Positions 43,007-51,542 of a DNA stretch of 64,000 bases are shown piece after piece (within the stretch, counting starts at the first letter, position 1; each line of letters starts with the position of its first letter). The position numbers were made by a program, and so were the translations under genes. A model generated the notes under the pieces. That model worked only from the letters and a program-made list of their open reading frames with translations, searched no databases and was not told the DNA's origin. This stretch comes from Patulibacter sp. SYSU D01012 (lineage in GTDB: Bacteria > Actinomycetota > Thermoleophilia > Solirubrobacterales > Solirubrobacteraceae). The stretch covers positions 248,001 through 312,000 of the forward strand of contig NZ_JAFMTB010000001.1 in the NCBI RefSeq assembly GCF_017916475.1, given 5' to 3'.

Positions 43007-44029
43007 CTATTCGTACATGACGACCTGCGGGCGCGGCTGGAGCGCTATGACCTGCTTCGGCGTCATCAGCCCGCCGGCCTCGCGGTCCTCGCGGTAGAAG
43101 AGCTTGAAGCCGGGGCGCCACGCCCGCGGCAGGTCGCGCGTCAGCTGGCGGTACTTCGCGACCTTGTTCGCGCGGTCGCCGACGCCGTCGATGCTCATCA
43201 CGGCCTGCACCTGGCGCGGCACGCGCACCCGCTCGAGCCCCCGCACCATGTCCTCGGTGAAGCGGTGCACGAGCACCATCTTCGGCGGCAGGTCGTGCTC
43301 GCGCACGATCCCGGCGACGACGTCGAGCGAGCGCTGCAGCTCGCGCGCGCCGACCGACCCGATGACCTGGCCCGGGATCTGCCCGGCGCGCTCCATCCGC
43401 CACTCGGGATCGAGCGCCAGCGCGACGTCGGGCTCGCGCAGCCAGCGCGCCAGCCGCTTCGTCTCGGCCACGAACGACGCGCGGCCCGGCTGCACGTCCA
43501 GGATCAGCAGCGCCTTCGCCCGTCGCGCCTCGCGCAGGTGCCGGGCGATCGTGGCGCGCGACTGGTGCATGTTGAACTGGCCGTCCGGCCCGGGCGCGGC
43601 GTGCACGACCGTCGAGATCAGCTGCAGCGCGGGCTGCTCCGGCCGGGTCTTGCGGCGGTAGACCCGCGCCTGCTTCTCCAGGCGGCCGACCGCGCCCCGC
43701 AGCGACGACCCGACGCCCAGCTCGCCCAGCTCGGGATCCTGCGGCGCCCCGGCGAACGTCACCACGCGGTAGTCGGGCAGCAGGCGGCGGCCGCCGCGCG
43801 GCAGCTCGGGCGGGGGCGGCGGGGCCTGCGCGGTGGTGGCGCCGGCCGACGCGGTCGCCGAGCCGTCGTCGCCTCCGCCGTCGTGGCGCAGCAGGGCGAC
43901 GACGAGGACGACCAGCACGACCGACAGCACGCCGATCGCGGCCGGCAGGCCGCGCACCCACAGCGGCGCGGGGGCCGGTGGGCGCCGCTCGGAGCCGTCG
44001 GTCTCGGGCGTGCTCACCGGGGGCATCAT
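43007..44029 (-). CDS. Membrane-anchored protein with putative TIM-barrel-like domain
   Basis: 340 residues from ATGATG (44029). One transmembrane helix near the N-terminus (AAIGVLSVVLVVLVVALL, about residues 29-46), then a Pro/Gly linker and a soluble domain outside the membrane. Phrases LLILDVQPGRASFVAETKRL, VALALDPEWRM and MVLVHRFTEDMVRGLERV alternate strand and helix with acidic residues at strand ends, as in glycosidase-like barrels. I recognise it only as a conserved actinobacterial protein without assigned function. An operon with the SDR gene is likely (4-nt gap). Confidence 0.75.
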   Translation of the reverse strand: MMPPVSTPETDGSERRPPAPAPLWVRGLPAAIGVLSVVLVVLVVALLRHDGGGDDGSATASAGATTAQAPPPPPELPRGGRRLLPDYRVVTFAGAPQDPELGELGVGSSLRGAVGRLEKQARVYRRKTRPEQPALQLISTVVHAAPGPDGQFNMHQSRATIARHLREARRAKALLILDVQPGRASFVAETKRLARWLREPDVALALDPEWRMERAGQIPGQVIGSVGARELQRSLDVVAGIVREHDLPPKMVLVHRFTEDMVRGLERVRVPRQVQAVMSIDGVGDRANKVAKYRQLTRDLPRAWRPGFKLFYREDREAGGLMTPKQVIALQPRPQVVMYE

Positions 44030-44167
44030 TGCGGGTCCGGGTGCCCGCCCGCCACCGTCCCGCAACCTCGCGCCCGGATTATGGCCCCTTGCAGGGAGAT
44101 CCCGGCGAGCCGGTCTCGGGGCGGTGCGGGGTGGAGGTCGCGGGGGACGACGCGTCCTCCCGGGGCC

Positions 44168-44206
44168 TTGACGCGGTCCCTCACCGGCGTATAGTTGCAC
44201 CTACAA
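44168..44206 (+). promoter_or_regulatory. Promoter and MarR/MhqR-like operator of the ring-cleaving dioxygenase gene
   Basis: TTGACG (44168-44173), 16-nt spacer, TATAGT (44190-44195): a good sigma-70-type promoter. TTGCACCTACAA (44195-44206) covers the expected start of transcription. It matches the TTGC-N4-GCAA palindromes before the DoxX gene at 49786 except for one base. Confidence 0.6.
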
Positions 44207-44234
44207 CCACCCGGATCCCGAAGCGGGGACCACC

Positions 44235-45221
44235 ATGAAGATCGACGGCATCCACCACATCTCCACCATGACGGCCGACGGGCGCGCGGCCACGGAGTTC
44301 GCGACCGGCGTCCTGGGCCTGCGCCTGGCCGCGAAGACGGTCAACCAGGACGCGCCCGACATGTACCACCTGTTCTTCACGGACGAGGACGCGCAGCCCG
44401 GGTCGGACCTGACGATGTTCGAGGCCCGCGGTCTGCCGAAGGGCCGCGCCGGGGCCGGCATGGTGCACCGCATCGGCTACCGCGTGGCGAGCTCCGAGGC
44501 GCTCGACTTCTGGGAGCAGCGGCTGCAGCGGTACGGGCTGGAGAGCCGCCGGCAGGCCGGCACGCTGGTCTTCGCCGACCCCGAGGGGCTGGGCTTCGAG
44601 CTCGTCGTCGACGACTCGGGCGACGAGCCGCTCGTCGCGCGGCACCCGCAGATCCCGGCCGAGGTCGCGCTGCGCGGCTTCTCGGGCGTGCGGATGTTCA
44701 GCCGGCAGCCGGACCTGTCCGACCGCGTGCTCACGCAGGTCCTCGGCGCCCGCGAGGCCGCCGGGCCCACGCCGCTCGACGGCGAGACGACCGAGCAGGT
44801 CCTCGGCCACTACGAGCTGCGCTCAGACCGCCGCGGCGGCACGGTGACGATCGACCGCGCGCCCGCCGACCGGCCGCTCCAGGGCGCCGGCACGGTGCAC
44901 CACGTGGCGTTCGGCATCCGCGAGGCCGATTACGAGGCGTGGCTGCCGCACGTCGAGGAGGTCGGCCTGCGCACCTCGGGCCTCGTCGACCGCCACTACT
45001 TCCACTCGATCTACTTCCGCGAGCCCGGCGGGGTGCTCTACGAGCTCGCGACCGACGAGCCCGGCTTCGAGGCCCGCAACCCGCGAGAGGACTGGGGCGT
45101 CAAGACGATCCTGCCCCCGTGGCTGGAGGAGCACCGCGGCGCGATCGAGGCGAACCTGCAGCCGATCCCCCACCCGCGCGAGGAGTGGGACCCGGCCTTC
45201 CTGGCCGGCGCGACGGCGTAG
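44235..45221 (+). CDS. Ring-cleaving dioxygenase, VOC (glyoxalase) family, MhqO-like
   Basis: 328 residues made of two tandem VOC repeats (about 1-140 and 155-300). Start IDGIHHISTMTADG holds the first metal His; TVHHVAFGIREADYEAW and FYRE/YFREPGGVLYELATDEPGF supply the later His and Glu. The full pattern, with the TNRHYFHSIYF-like DRHYFHSIYFREPGG segment, matches ring-cleaving (hydroquinone-type) dioxygenases such as MhqO. These detoxify quinones and related aromatics. GGGGA-type ribosome site upstream of ATG 44235. Regulation by a MarR/MhqR-type repressor is inferred from the operator palindrome shared with a DoxX gene. Confidence 0.88.
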   Translation: MKIDGIHHISTMTADGRAATEFATGVLGLRLAAKTVNQDAPDMYHLFFTDEDAQPGSDLTMFEARGLPKGRAGAGMVHRIGYRVASSEALDFWEQRLQRYGLESRRQAGTLVFADPEGLGFELVVDDSGDEPLVARHPQIPAEVALRGFSGVRMFSRQPDLSDRVLTQVLGAREAAGPTPLDGETTEQVLGHYELRSDRRGGTVTIDRAPADRPLQGAGTVHHVAFGIREADYEAWLPHVEEVGLRTSGLVDRHYFHSIYFREPGGVLYELATDEPGFEARNPREDWGVKTILPPWLEEHRGAIEANLQPIPHPREEWDPAFLAGATA

Positions 45222-45258
45222 CGCCGCCGCGACGGCGGGGCGATGCGGGCGGAACGAC

Positions 45259-45285
45259 GAGGGGGCGGCCGCCGGCCGCCCCCTC
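45259..45285. terminator. Bidirectional terminator between convergent genes
   Basis: Perfect 12-bp stem GAGGGGGCGGCC (45259-45270) and GGCCGCCCCCTC (45274-45285), loop GCC, extended by ACGA/TCGT outside. Confidence 0.8.
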
Positions 45286-45320
45286 GCTCGTCGTGCGCGG
45301 CCGCGCCGGCCCGCGCCGAC

Positions 45321-46742
45321 TCAGATCGTCTGGACCTGCAGCAGGCTCGTCGTGCCGGGCGTGCCGCTCGGCAGGCCGGCGGTGATGACGACGCGGTCGC
45401 CGGGCGCGAACTGGCCGAGCTCGCGGATCTTCGTCGTGGAGTCCTTGATCAGCTCCTCCGTCACCGCGTGGTGCTGCATCAGGTGGCCCTGCACGCCCCA
45501 CATCAGGTTGCAGCGGGCGACCGTCTCGCGGCTCGGCGACAGCGCGATGACCGGGCGGTTCGGCCGGTGGGCGGAGACGAGGCGGGCGGAGCGGCCGGAC
45601 AGCGTCGGCACGACGATCGCCTTCGCGTCGAGCTCCTGCGCGGTGTGGACCGCCGAGCGGGCGACGGCCCAGGACGGGTCGGTCGAGTCGCGGCGCACGC
45701 GGCGCTCGTTCCAGTCGAAGAACGGGGCGATGGCCTCGGTCTCGCGTGCCACGTCGGCGAGCGTGCGGACCGCCTCGACGGGATACGCGCCGACGGCGCT
45801 CTCCTGCGACAGCATCACGGCGTCGGTGCCGTCGAGGATCGCGTTGGCGACGTCGGTCACCTCGGCACGCGTCGGGCGGGCCGACGACACCATGGACTCG
45901 AGCATCTGCGTCGCGGTGATCGCCGGGCGGGCGTAGGCGCCGGCGAGCGCGATGAGCTGCTTCTGCACGCGCGGGACCTGCGCGATCGGCAGCTCGATGC
46001 CCAGGTCGCCGCGGGCGACCATGATGCAGTCCGCCGCCGAGACGATCGACTCCGCGGCGGCGATGGCCTGCGGCTTCTCGAACTTCGCGATCAGCGGGCA
46101 CCGCGTCCGCGAGCGCAGCATCTGCAGGTCCTCGGCGCGGCGCACGAACGAGACGGCGACCATGTCGACGCCCATCGCCTTGCCGGCGGCGAGGTGCTCC
46201 AGGTCCTCCTCGGGCACCGCCGGCAGCAGGTCGGCCGGGCCGGACAGGTTGACGCCCTTGCGGGACGAGATCGGGCCGCCGAGCTCGACGACGCAGTCGG
46301 CCTCGCCGTCGCCCTCGCGGACCGCCAGGACGCGCATGCGGACGATGCCGTCCGCCAGGTGGACCTCCTCGTCGACCGAGACGGCCTCGGCGAAGCGGTC
46401 CCACGCCACGACGAGGCGCTGCGCGTCGCCGACGTCGTCGATCGAGCCCGCGGCGAGCGTGACCTTCTGGCCCTCGCGCAGGTCGATCGGCTCGTCCTTG
46501 ACCTGGGCCAGGCGGATCTTCGGGCCGGGCAGGTCCTGCAGGATCGCGACGGGGCGACCGGCGGACTCCGCGGCCGCGCGGACCAGGTCCACCGTCTCCG
46601 CGTGGTCCTCGTGGGACCCGTGGCTGAAGTTCAGGCGGGCGACGTCCATGCCCGCGTCGATCATCCGGACGAGGACCTCGGGCTTGCGGCTGGCGGGGCC
46701 GATGGTGGCGACGATCTTCGTACGGCGAGGCAGCTGAGGCAC
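45321..46742 (-). CDS. pyk: Pyruvate kinase
   Basis: 473 residues from GTG 46742. It makes ATP and pyruvate from phosphoenolpyruvate. N-terminus RRTKIVATIGPASRKPEVLV, then DAGMDVARLNFSHGSHEDHA; active-site region CPLIAKFEKPQAI and MVARGDLGIELP; SQESAVGAYPVEAVRTLADV; C-domain with TLSGRSARLVSAHRPNRPVI. Length is normal for bacterial Pyk. TAGAGT (minus strand, 46749-46754) ends 6 nt before the GTG, suggesting a leaderless mRNA. It converges with the dioxygenase gene over a strong hairpin. Confidence 0.96.
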   Translation of the reverse strand: MPQLPRRTKIVATIGPASRKPEVLVRMIDAGMDVARLNFSHGSHEDHAETVDLVRAAAESAGRPVAILQDLPGPKIRLAQVKDEPIDLREGQKVTLAAGSIDDVGDAQRLVVAWDRFAEAVSVDEEVHLADGIVRMRVLAVREGDGEADCVVELGGPISSRKGVNLSGPADLLPAVPEEDLEHLAAGKAMGVDMVAVSFVRRAEDLQMLRSRTRCPLIAKFEKPQAIAAAESIVSAADCIMVARGDLGIELPIAQVPRVQKQLIALAGAYARPAITATQMLESMVSSARPTRAEVTDVANAILDGTDAVMLSQESAVGAYPVEAVRTLADVARETEAIAPFFDWNERRVRRDSTDPSWAVARSAVHTAQELDAKAIVVPTLSGRSARLVSAHRPNRPVIALSPSRETVARCNLMWGVQGHLMQHHAVTEELIKDSTTKIRELGQFAPGDRVVITAGLPSGTPGTTSLLQVQTI

Positions 46743-46880
46743 GCTTCTACTCTAGGCAGCCGTCGGGCGCGCACGTGACCGACGCGTGATCGGACCGCCT
46801 GGATGGGCGGATTCCTGCGCGTCGACGCGCCAGGTCGTCGGCCGTCCGTCCGCTCGGCGGGGTGCGGGGGACGGACGCCC

Positions 46881-48050
46881 TCAGTCGGCGTCGGCGGGCT
46901 CGAGAGCCGCGGGCGCGGGCTCCGCGGGGCCCTTGAGGGCGGCGACCATCCGCCGCCACCAGCGGCGCAGCGGACCCGGCTCGCCGTCGCGGCGCGCGCC
47001 GCGCCACTTCGCGGGCGGCGGGACGGTCGTGCGCACCAGGGCCACCCACTCGTCGAGCGGCATCGAGCCCTGGATGAGGCCGACGAGACCGCTCGTCACG
47101 GGGGCGGCGATGCCGTTGCGCTCGAGCGCAGCGGCAAGCAGCGGCACGGACTCGAACGCCTCGACGGCCTGCCCGACGCGCCCGGGGATCTCGTCGCGCG
47201 CCACCCCGGCGGCCAGCAGCTCGCCGGCGCGGCGGTTGCGGCTCTGCGGGGCCAGGGCCGTCGCGACCAGGTCGCCCGTGCCGGCCAGGCCGATGAAGGT
47301 GGCCGGCTGGGCGCCGAGCTTCTCGGCCAGCCGCCAGACCTCGGCGAAGATGTGCCCCGCCGCGGCGCCGGCCGCGTTCAGGCCCTGCCCCTCGGTGGCG
47401 CCGGCGGCGAGGGCGGCGGCGTTCTTCGCGGCGCCGGCCAGCTCGACGCCGACCGGGTCGTCCGTGTGCTCGCAGACGACCCCCGCGCGCAGGAACACCG
47501 CGGCGATCGTCGCGGCCAGCTCCTCCGACGTCGACGACGCGACGAGGCCCGCGCCGTGGGTGACCATCTCGCGGGCGTGCGCGGGGCCGCCGACGCACGC
47601 GACCCGCTCCTGCCCGAAGCGCTCGGCCAGCAGCACCGTGGGGGGCACGCCGAGGGGCGGGACGAGGCCCTTGCACAGCGAGACGATCTTCGTGCGGCGG
47701 TCCAGGCCCTGCGCCTCGAGCCGCGCCACGACCTCGCCGAGCTGCGCCGACGGCACGCCGAGGAAGACGAACTCCGCCTTGCCGGGGCCGGTCTCGATCG
47801 AGTCGATCCGCAGATTGGGCGGCAGCTCGACGCCGGCCAGGTAGCGCGCGTTCTCGCCCTGCTCGCGCAGCAGCTCCGCCTGCTCGATCGTCCGCGTCTG
47901 CAGCGTCGTGCGGAAGCCGCCGCGCGCCAGGAGCACCGCCACCGCGGTGCCGAACGACCCGGCGCCGATCACGACGGCGCGCCGGCCCAGCGGATTGGGC
48001 AGGTTGACGCCGCGCGCGGGAGCGGCGGCGGGGCGGGGGCGGTCCGTCAT
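46881..48050 (-). CDS. gpsA: NAD(P)-dependent glycerol-3-phosphate dehydrogenase
   Basis: 389 residues. It reduces dihydroxyacetone phosphate to sn-glycerol 3-phosphate for phospholipid synthesis. N-terminal AVVIGAGSFGTAVAVLLARG, FLGVPSAQLGEV, SLCKGL, the catalytic VELAGAAKNAAALAAGATEG (Lys) and GDLVATALAPQSRNRRAGELLA are family motifs. There is a 20-residue N-terminal extension and a C-terminal basic tail after residue 350 (GARRDGEPGPLRRWWRRMVA) not found in most relatives. CGGGTATTCC lies a few bases upstream of the ATG. The tail may reach the membrane but this is inference. Confidence 0.94.
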   Translation of the reverse strand: MTDRPRPAAAPARGVNLPNPLGRRAVVIGAGSFGTAVAVLLARGGFRTTLQTRTIEQAELLREQGENARYLAGVELPPNLRIDSIETGPGKAEFVFLGVPSAQLGEVVARLEAQGLDRRTKIVSLCKGLVPPLGVPPTVLLAERFGQERVACVGGPAHAREMVTHGAGLVASSTSEELAATIAAVFLRAGVVCEHTDDPVGVELAGAAKNAAALAAGATEGQGLNAAGAAAGHIFAEVWRLAEKLGAQPATFIGLAGTGDLVATALAPQSRNRRAGELLAAGVARDEIPGRVGQAVEAFESVPLLAAALERNGIAAPVTSGLVGLIQGSMPLDEWVALVRTTVPPPAKWRGARRDGEPGPLRRWWRRMVAALKGPAEPAPAALEPADAD

Positions 48051-48106
48051 CTCAGAGGGAATACCCGCGGACCCGTCGCCGGGTACGCGGGCGGCGCCGC
48101 CGAGGA

Positions 48107-48283
48107 TCAGCGGTCCCGCTTGCCGCCGAACACGAGGCTCCAGACCACCCACAGGGCCACGAGCACCGCGACGCCGACCAGGATGGTGCCGACGACGCTC
48201 AGCACCGCGCCGACGATCGCCGCGAAGACGCGGATCACGACGACGATCGCCACCAGGACGAGGGCGATCTTGACGACGTCCAT
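48107..48283 (-). CDS. Small two-helix membrane protein, 58 aa
   Basis: ATG 48283. Two hydrophobic segments (IALVLVAIVVVIRVFAAIVG, then VLSVVGTILVGVAVLVALWV) and a basic tail (GGKRDR). It lies just upstream of gpsA on the same strand (56 nt) and divergent from the DtxR-family gene. No family is recognised. A longer form starting at an in-frame GTG about 14 codons upstream is possible. Confidence 0.65.
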   Translation of the reverse strand: MDVVKIALVLVAIVVVIRVFAAIVGAVLSVVGTILVGVAVLVALWVVWSLVFGGKRDR

Positions 48284-48404
48284 CAGGGTGAGTCCGCCCG
48301 GCGACGCGGGTCCACGAGAAGGCACGAAGGCAGCGTACCGCCGTCGCCGGGCGGGGGCGCGCCATCCTCGGGGCGGCGCGGCGTCCCGAGGGTACGATGG
48401 CCCC

Positions 48405-49115
48405 ATGGCTCACCCGACCGCCGGCGAGGAGGAGTACCTCGAGACGCTCTACTGGCTGCACGAGGTCCAGCTCCCGCTGACCGCCGCCAACGTCTCGCGG
48501 GCGATGCTGCTCTCGGCGCCGACCGTCCACGAGATGGTCAAGCGCCTCGAGGCGGACGGCCTGATCGCGCGCGACGAGCGCAAGAAGATCTCGTTCACCG
48601 ACAAGGGCCTGGCCGTCGCGGAGAGCGTCGTCAGCCGCCACCGCCTGGTCGAGCGCTTCCTCACCGACGTGCTCGGCATCCCGTGGCACGAGGTGCACGA
48701 GGAGGCCGAGCGCATGGAGCACGCCATGAGCCCGGCGATCGAGGAGGGGATGCGCGCCGCGATCGGCGACGCGAAGACCTGCCCGCACGGCCACCCGATC
48801 GCGGTCGGCCAGCGGATCCCGGGCGCGCCGCTCGCCGACGTCGAGGTGGGCGCGAAGATCCGCGTCCTGCGCTTCGAGAACGAGGCGGAGGAGGTCCTGC
48901 ACTACCTGTACGGCGCCGGGGTGAAGCCGGGCCTGGAGGGCACCGTCACCGCCAGCGACGACGAGCGCGTGACGTTCGAGGACGTCGACGGCGTCGCGCA
49001 CGCCCTCACCGTCAGCGCCGCCGAGACCGTGTCCGTGAAGGCGGACCCCTCGCCGCCCGAGCGCGTCGGGCTGCCGGCGACGGTGATCCTGGACCAGCAG
49101 GTCTTCGGGCGCTAG
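48405..49115 (+). CDS. DtxR/IdeR/MntR-family metal-dependent repressor
   Basis: 236 residues. N-terminal winged helix (GEEEYLETLYWLHEVQLPLT, then VSRAMLLSAPTVHEMVKRLE), a metal-binding and dimer domain with GLAVAESVVSRHRLVERFLT, WHEVHEEAERMEHAMS and the Cys/His stretch CPHGHPIAVGQ, and a C-terminal SH3/FeoA-like domain (about 155-236). This is the full three-domain DtxR layout; such proteins repress iron or manganese uptake genes when metal is plentiful. TACGAT (48393-48398) ends 6 nt before the ATG. No target uptake genes lie nearby. Iron versus manganese cannot be decided. Confidence 0.92.
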   Translation: MAHPTAGEEEYLETLYWLHEVQLPLTAANVSRAMLLSAPTVHEMVKRLEADGLIARDERKKISFTDKGLAVAESVVSRHRLVERFLTDVLGIPWHEVHEEAERMEHAMSPAIEEGMRAAIGDAKTCPHGHPIAVGQRIPGAPLADVEVGAKIRVLRFENEAEEVLHYLYGAGVKPGLEGTVTASDDERVTFEDVDGVAHALTVSAAETVSVKADPSPPERVGLPATVILDQQVFGR

Positions 49116-49124
49116 GGACGGGGG

Positions 49125-49152
49125 GCGGCCGCCGGCGCGGGCCGGCGGCCGC
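49125..49152. terminator. Strong hairpin after the DtxR-family gene
   Basis: Perfect 12-bp stem GCGGCCGCCGGC (49125-49136) and GCCGGCGGCCGC (49141-49152), loop GCGG, starting 10 nt after the stop. Confidence 0.75.
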
Positions 49153-49193
49153 GGAGCGGTCGGGCGCGTCCGGGTCACGGTCGCTCCGCGGGG

Positions 49194-49236
49194 CGATATG
49201 CGCGCGTGTCATCACCGATGCGCCGCGCGCATATCG
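49194..49236. repeat. Perfect 13-bp inverted repeat between convergent genes
   Basis: CGATATGCGCGCG (49194-49206) and CGCGCGCATATCG (49224-49236) with a 17-nt spacer. The ATAT core is unusual in this genome. It may be a regulator site or part of a compound terminator. Confidence 0.7.
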
Positions 49237-49302
49237 GGCTGGGCCGAGGCCTGAGGCCGGCGCCGCGAGCGGGCACCGGCAGCGCGGTGCGTCCTGCGCC
49301 AC

Positions 49303-49336
49303 GAGGACCCCGACCGCAGGCGCGATCGGGGTCCTC
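49303..49336. terminator. Terminator hairpin of the DoxX gene
   Basis: Perfect 11-bp stem GAGGACCCCGA (49303-49313) and TCGGGGTCCTC (49326-49336), 12-nt loop, about 35 nt past the stop of the minus-strand DoxX gene. Confidence 0.65.
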
Positions 49337-49369
49337 GGTCCTGCGGGGCCGGCCGTCGCCGGCCCGGGA

Positions 49370-49786
49370 CTACCAGCGGTCGAACAGCGGGCCCGTGATG
49401 CCGACGGGGATGTCCTGCAGCTGGTTCGTCACGTAGAAGAGCAGCAGCAGGCCGCCGATGAGGGCCAGGTTCTTGTTGAAGTGGATCTGCTCGCCCTGCT
49501 TGGCCTGCGCGTCCGTCTCCTTCCAGTGCGGGTGCATCATGAAGGTGACCGGGATGAGCGTCAGCGCGATGGCGAGGGCGCCCAGGTCGGTCCAGATCCC
49601 GAGCAGGATCGAGAGACCGCCGAGCAGGAAGACCAGGCCGGACGCGATGACGCCGGCCTCGGCGGCCGGGACGCCCTTGCTGGCGGCGTACTGCGCCATG
49701 CCCTTGCTCTGGGTCAGGTGGCCGACGGCCGACAGCAGGAAGATCACCGCGAGCAGTACGCGGGCGACGAGGAAGACGATGTCCAT
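49370..49786 (-). CDS. DoxX-family membrane protein (MhqP/YodB-regulon-like)
   Basis: 138 residues with four helices: DIVFLVARVLLAVIFLLSAV, the middle pair SGLVFLLGGLSILLGIWTDL and AIALTLIPVTFMMHPHWKE, and IGGLLLLFYV. The pattern is that of small DoxX proteins (MhqP type), which help protect against quinones and thiol stress in Firmicutes. Upstream on the minus strand a TACAGT box is flanked by two perfect TTGC-N4-GCAA palindromes (49815-49826 and 49842-49853). These are almost the same as the operator of the ring-cleaving dioxygenase at 44235. I infer joint control by a MarR/MhqR-type repressor that is not in this window. Confidence 0.88.
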   Translation of the reverse strand: MDIVFLVARVLLAVIFLLSAVGHLTQSKGMAQYAASKGVPAAEAGVIASGLVFLLGGLSILLGIWTDLGALAIALTLIPVTFMMHPHWKETDAQAKQGEQIHFNKNLALIGGLLLLFYVTNQLQDIPVGITGPLFDRW

Positions 49787-49814
49787 GAGATGCCTCTGCG
49801 AAGGGGGTAGGTTG

Positions 49815-49853
49815 TTGCCTCTGCAATCACTGTAGCACTCCTTGCCGGAGCAA
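49815..49853 (-). promoter_or_regulatory. Paired TTGC-N4-GCAA operator palindromes of the DoxX gene
   Basis: TTGCAGAGGCAA and TTGCTCCGGCAA on the minus strand, centres 27 bp apart, bracket the TACAGT box. Both are perfect palindromes in their arms. Confidence 0.6.
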
Positions 49854-49980
49854 GTGGACTACGGTCCGCTTTATGGCCGCCGTGACTGCGCCCGGCAAGG
49901 GCCGGCGGGCGGCCGGGGCGGCCGCCGGGGCACCACCGGAACGGACGGTGGCCCCACCGCGCTTCCCCCGAACGACGAAG

Positions 49981-50026
49981 CGCCCCGGCACCGGCCCGCC
50001 CGAAGGGGCGAGGCGGCGCCGGGGCG
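49981..50026. terminator. Nested hairpin after the aminotransferase gene
   Basis: Outer stem CGCCCCGGC (49981-49989) / GCCGGGGCG (50018-50026) with an inner CGCCC-GAAG-GGGCG hairpin. It starts about 40 nt past the stop of the minus-strand gene. Confidence 0.55.
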
Positions 50027-50066
50027 CGCGGGCGTCGGGCGCGGGGCGTCCCGCGGGGCGGCCGGG

Positions 50067-51179
50067 TCAGGCCTTCGCGGCCTCGACGGCCTCGGCCAGG
50101 CGGCGGACGCCCTCGTCGATGCGGTCGGCGGTCACCGCGGAGTACGCCAGGCGGAAGGCGTTCTCGCCGCCCTCGACCAGGAAGTCGGTGCCCTTGACGA
50201 TCTGGACGCCGCGCGCGGCGGCCTCCTCGGCGATGCGGGCGCAGTCGTGGCCCTCGCCCTCGGGCAGCGACACCCACAGGAAGTAGCCGCCCTCGGGCTT
50301 GACGAACGTCGCCTGCGGCAGGTGCTCGCGCAGGGCGGCGGCGAGCGTGTCGGCGCGCTCGCCGAGGGCGCGCTTGACGTTCTCCAGGGCCGCCTCGTAG
50401 CGGTCGCCGGACACGAACTCGTGCACGATCGCCTGGGAGACCTGGCTCGGCGAGATGTACGTGTTCGTCGCGCGGCGCTGGATCCGGGCGATGAGCTGCG
50501 GGTTGCCGACGAGGTAGCCGACGCGCACGCCCGGGCAGACCGTCTTCGAGAACGAGCAGGCGTAGACGACGTTCGTCGGCGTGTTCGACTCGCCCGGCGC
50601 GTCCAGCTCGAGCATCCGCGGCAGGGGCTCGCCGGAGAACCGCACGTCGACGTACGGGTCGTCCTCGAAGATCAGGAAGTCGTGCTCGGCGGCCAGCGCG
50701 AGCAGACGCCGGCGCTTCTCCAGGGACAGCGTCGAGCCGCCCGGGTTCTGGAAGTTGGGGATGACGTGCGCGAGCTTCGGCCGCAGGCCGTTCTTCAGCG
50801 CCGCCTCGAGCTCATCGACGTCGATGCCGTCCTCCTGCAGCCCGATCAGGTGCACGTCGGCGCCGCGCTCGGTCAGCCCGAGGAGCGTGCGGTCGTACGT
50901 CGGGCGCTCGACGACCACCGTGTCGCCGCGCTCGACGACCTCGTCGAAGAGGAAGGCGTCGGCCTGCATCGAGCCGTTCGTCACCAGGACGTGGTCCTCC
51001 GGCACGCCGTGCTTCGCGGCGATGTGGCGGCGCAGCGGCACGTAGCCCACCGCGGTGCCGTAGCCGGCGACACCGGCCGGATCGTTCTCGAAGGCCCGGA
51101 CGGCGGCCTGCTTCAGCCCCTCGATGTCGACGATGTCGGCGGACGGGGCTCCGCGGGAGAACGAGATGGAGTCGGCCAT
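50067..51179 (-). CDS. PLP-dependent class I/II aminotransferase (2-aminoadipate/LysN-like)
   Basis: 370 residues, fold-type I. YGTAVGYVPLRRHIAAKHGV near the N-terminus, IPNFQNPGGSTLSLEKRRRL, FEDDPYVDVRF (PLP-binding Asp) and the PLP lysine in ACSFSKTVCPGVRVGYLVG. This arrangement matches the LysN/aromatic-aminotransferase group related to MocR domains but without a DNA-binding part. The exact amino donor is unknown. TAGGCT (minus strand, 51186-51191) ends 6 nt before the ATG, so probably leaderless. Confidence 0.9.
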   Translation of the reverse strand: MADSISFSRGAPSADIVDIEGLKQAAVRAFENDPAGVAGYGTAVGYVPLRRHIAAKHGVPEDHVLVTNGSMQADAFLFDEVVERGDTVVVERPTYDRTLLGLTERGADVHLIGLQEDGIDVDELEAALKNGLRPKLAHVIPNFQNPGGSTLSLEKRRRLLALAAEHDFLIFEDDPYVDVRFSGEPLPRMLELDAPGESNTPTNVVYACSFSKTVCPGVRVGYLVGNPQLIARIQRRATNTYISPSQVSQAIVHEFVSGDRYEAALENVKRALGERADTLAAALREHLPQATFVKPEGGYFLWVSLPEGEGHDCARIAEEAAARGVQIVKGTDFLVEGGENAFRLAYSAVTADRIDEGVRRLAEAVEAAKA

Positions 51180-51219
51180 GGCCGAAGCCTAGACCGCGAT
51201 TCGCGTGGGCGTCCGGCCG

Positions 51220-51414
51220 TCAGCGGCCGGGGCGGCGGCCGCGCGGGGCGACCGGCTGCTTCGGCGCGTCGGGCCGAGGAGCGAGGAAGCCGCTCAGGTG
51301 CTGCTGGGCGACGGCCGCGACCTCGGCGAGGTCGTCGAGCGGGTGACGCGGGGCGGGGGCGCGACGACCCTCGAGGGCCGCGAGCATCCCCGCGAAGTCC
51401 AGCGAACCGGGCAC
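51220..51414 (-). CDS. Possible small protein, 64 aa
   Basis: GTG 51414. One amphipathic stretch (LDDLAEVAAVAQQHLSGFL) and a basic Pro/Arg tail. No homologue is recalled and no ribosome site or TANNNT box is seen. It fills the gap between the aminotransferase gene and ribH on the same strand. Could be a chance frame. Confidence 0.3.
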   Translation of the reverse strand: MPGSLDFAGMLAALEGRRAPAPRHPLDDLAEVAAVAQQHLSGFLAPRPDAPKQPVAPRGRRPGR

Positions 51415-51542
51415 AGGGGCATGCTACGAGCCGCCCCGGCGGATCCGGGCGCGTCGCGGCGGAGGGCCCCGCTCCGACGGCTCGGGAGCGTCGGCCCCGA
51501 CGGACGTCGCCGCGGGGCCGCCACGCCTCGGGTCGGCCGCGC

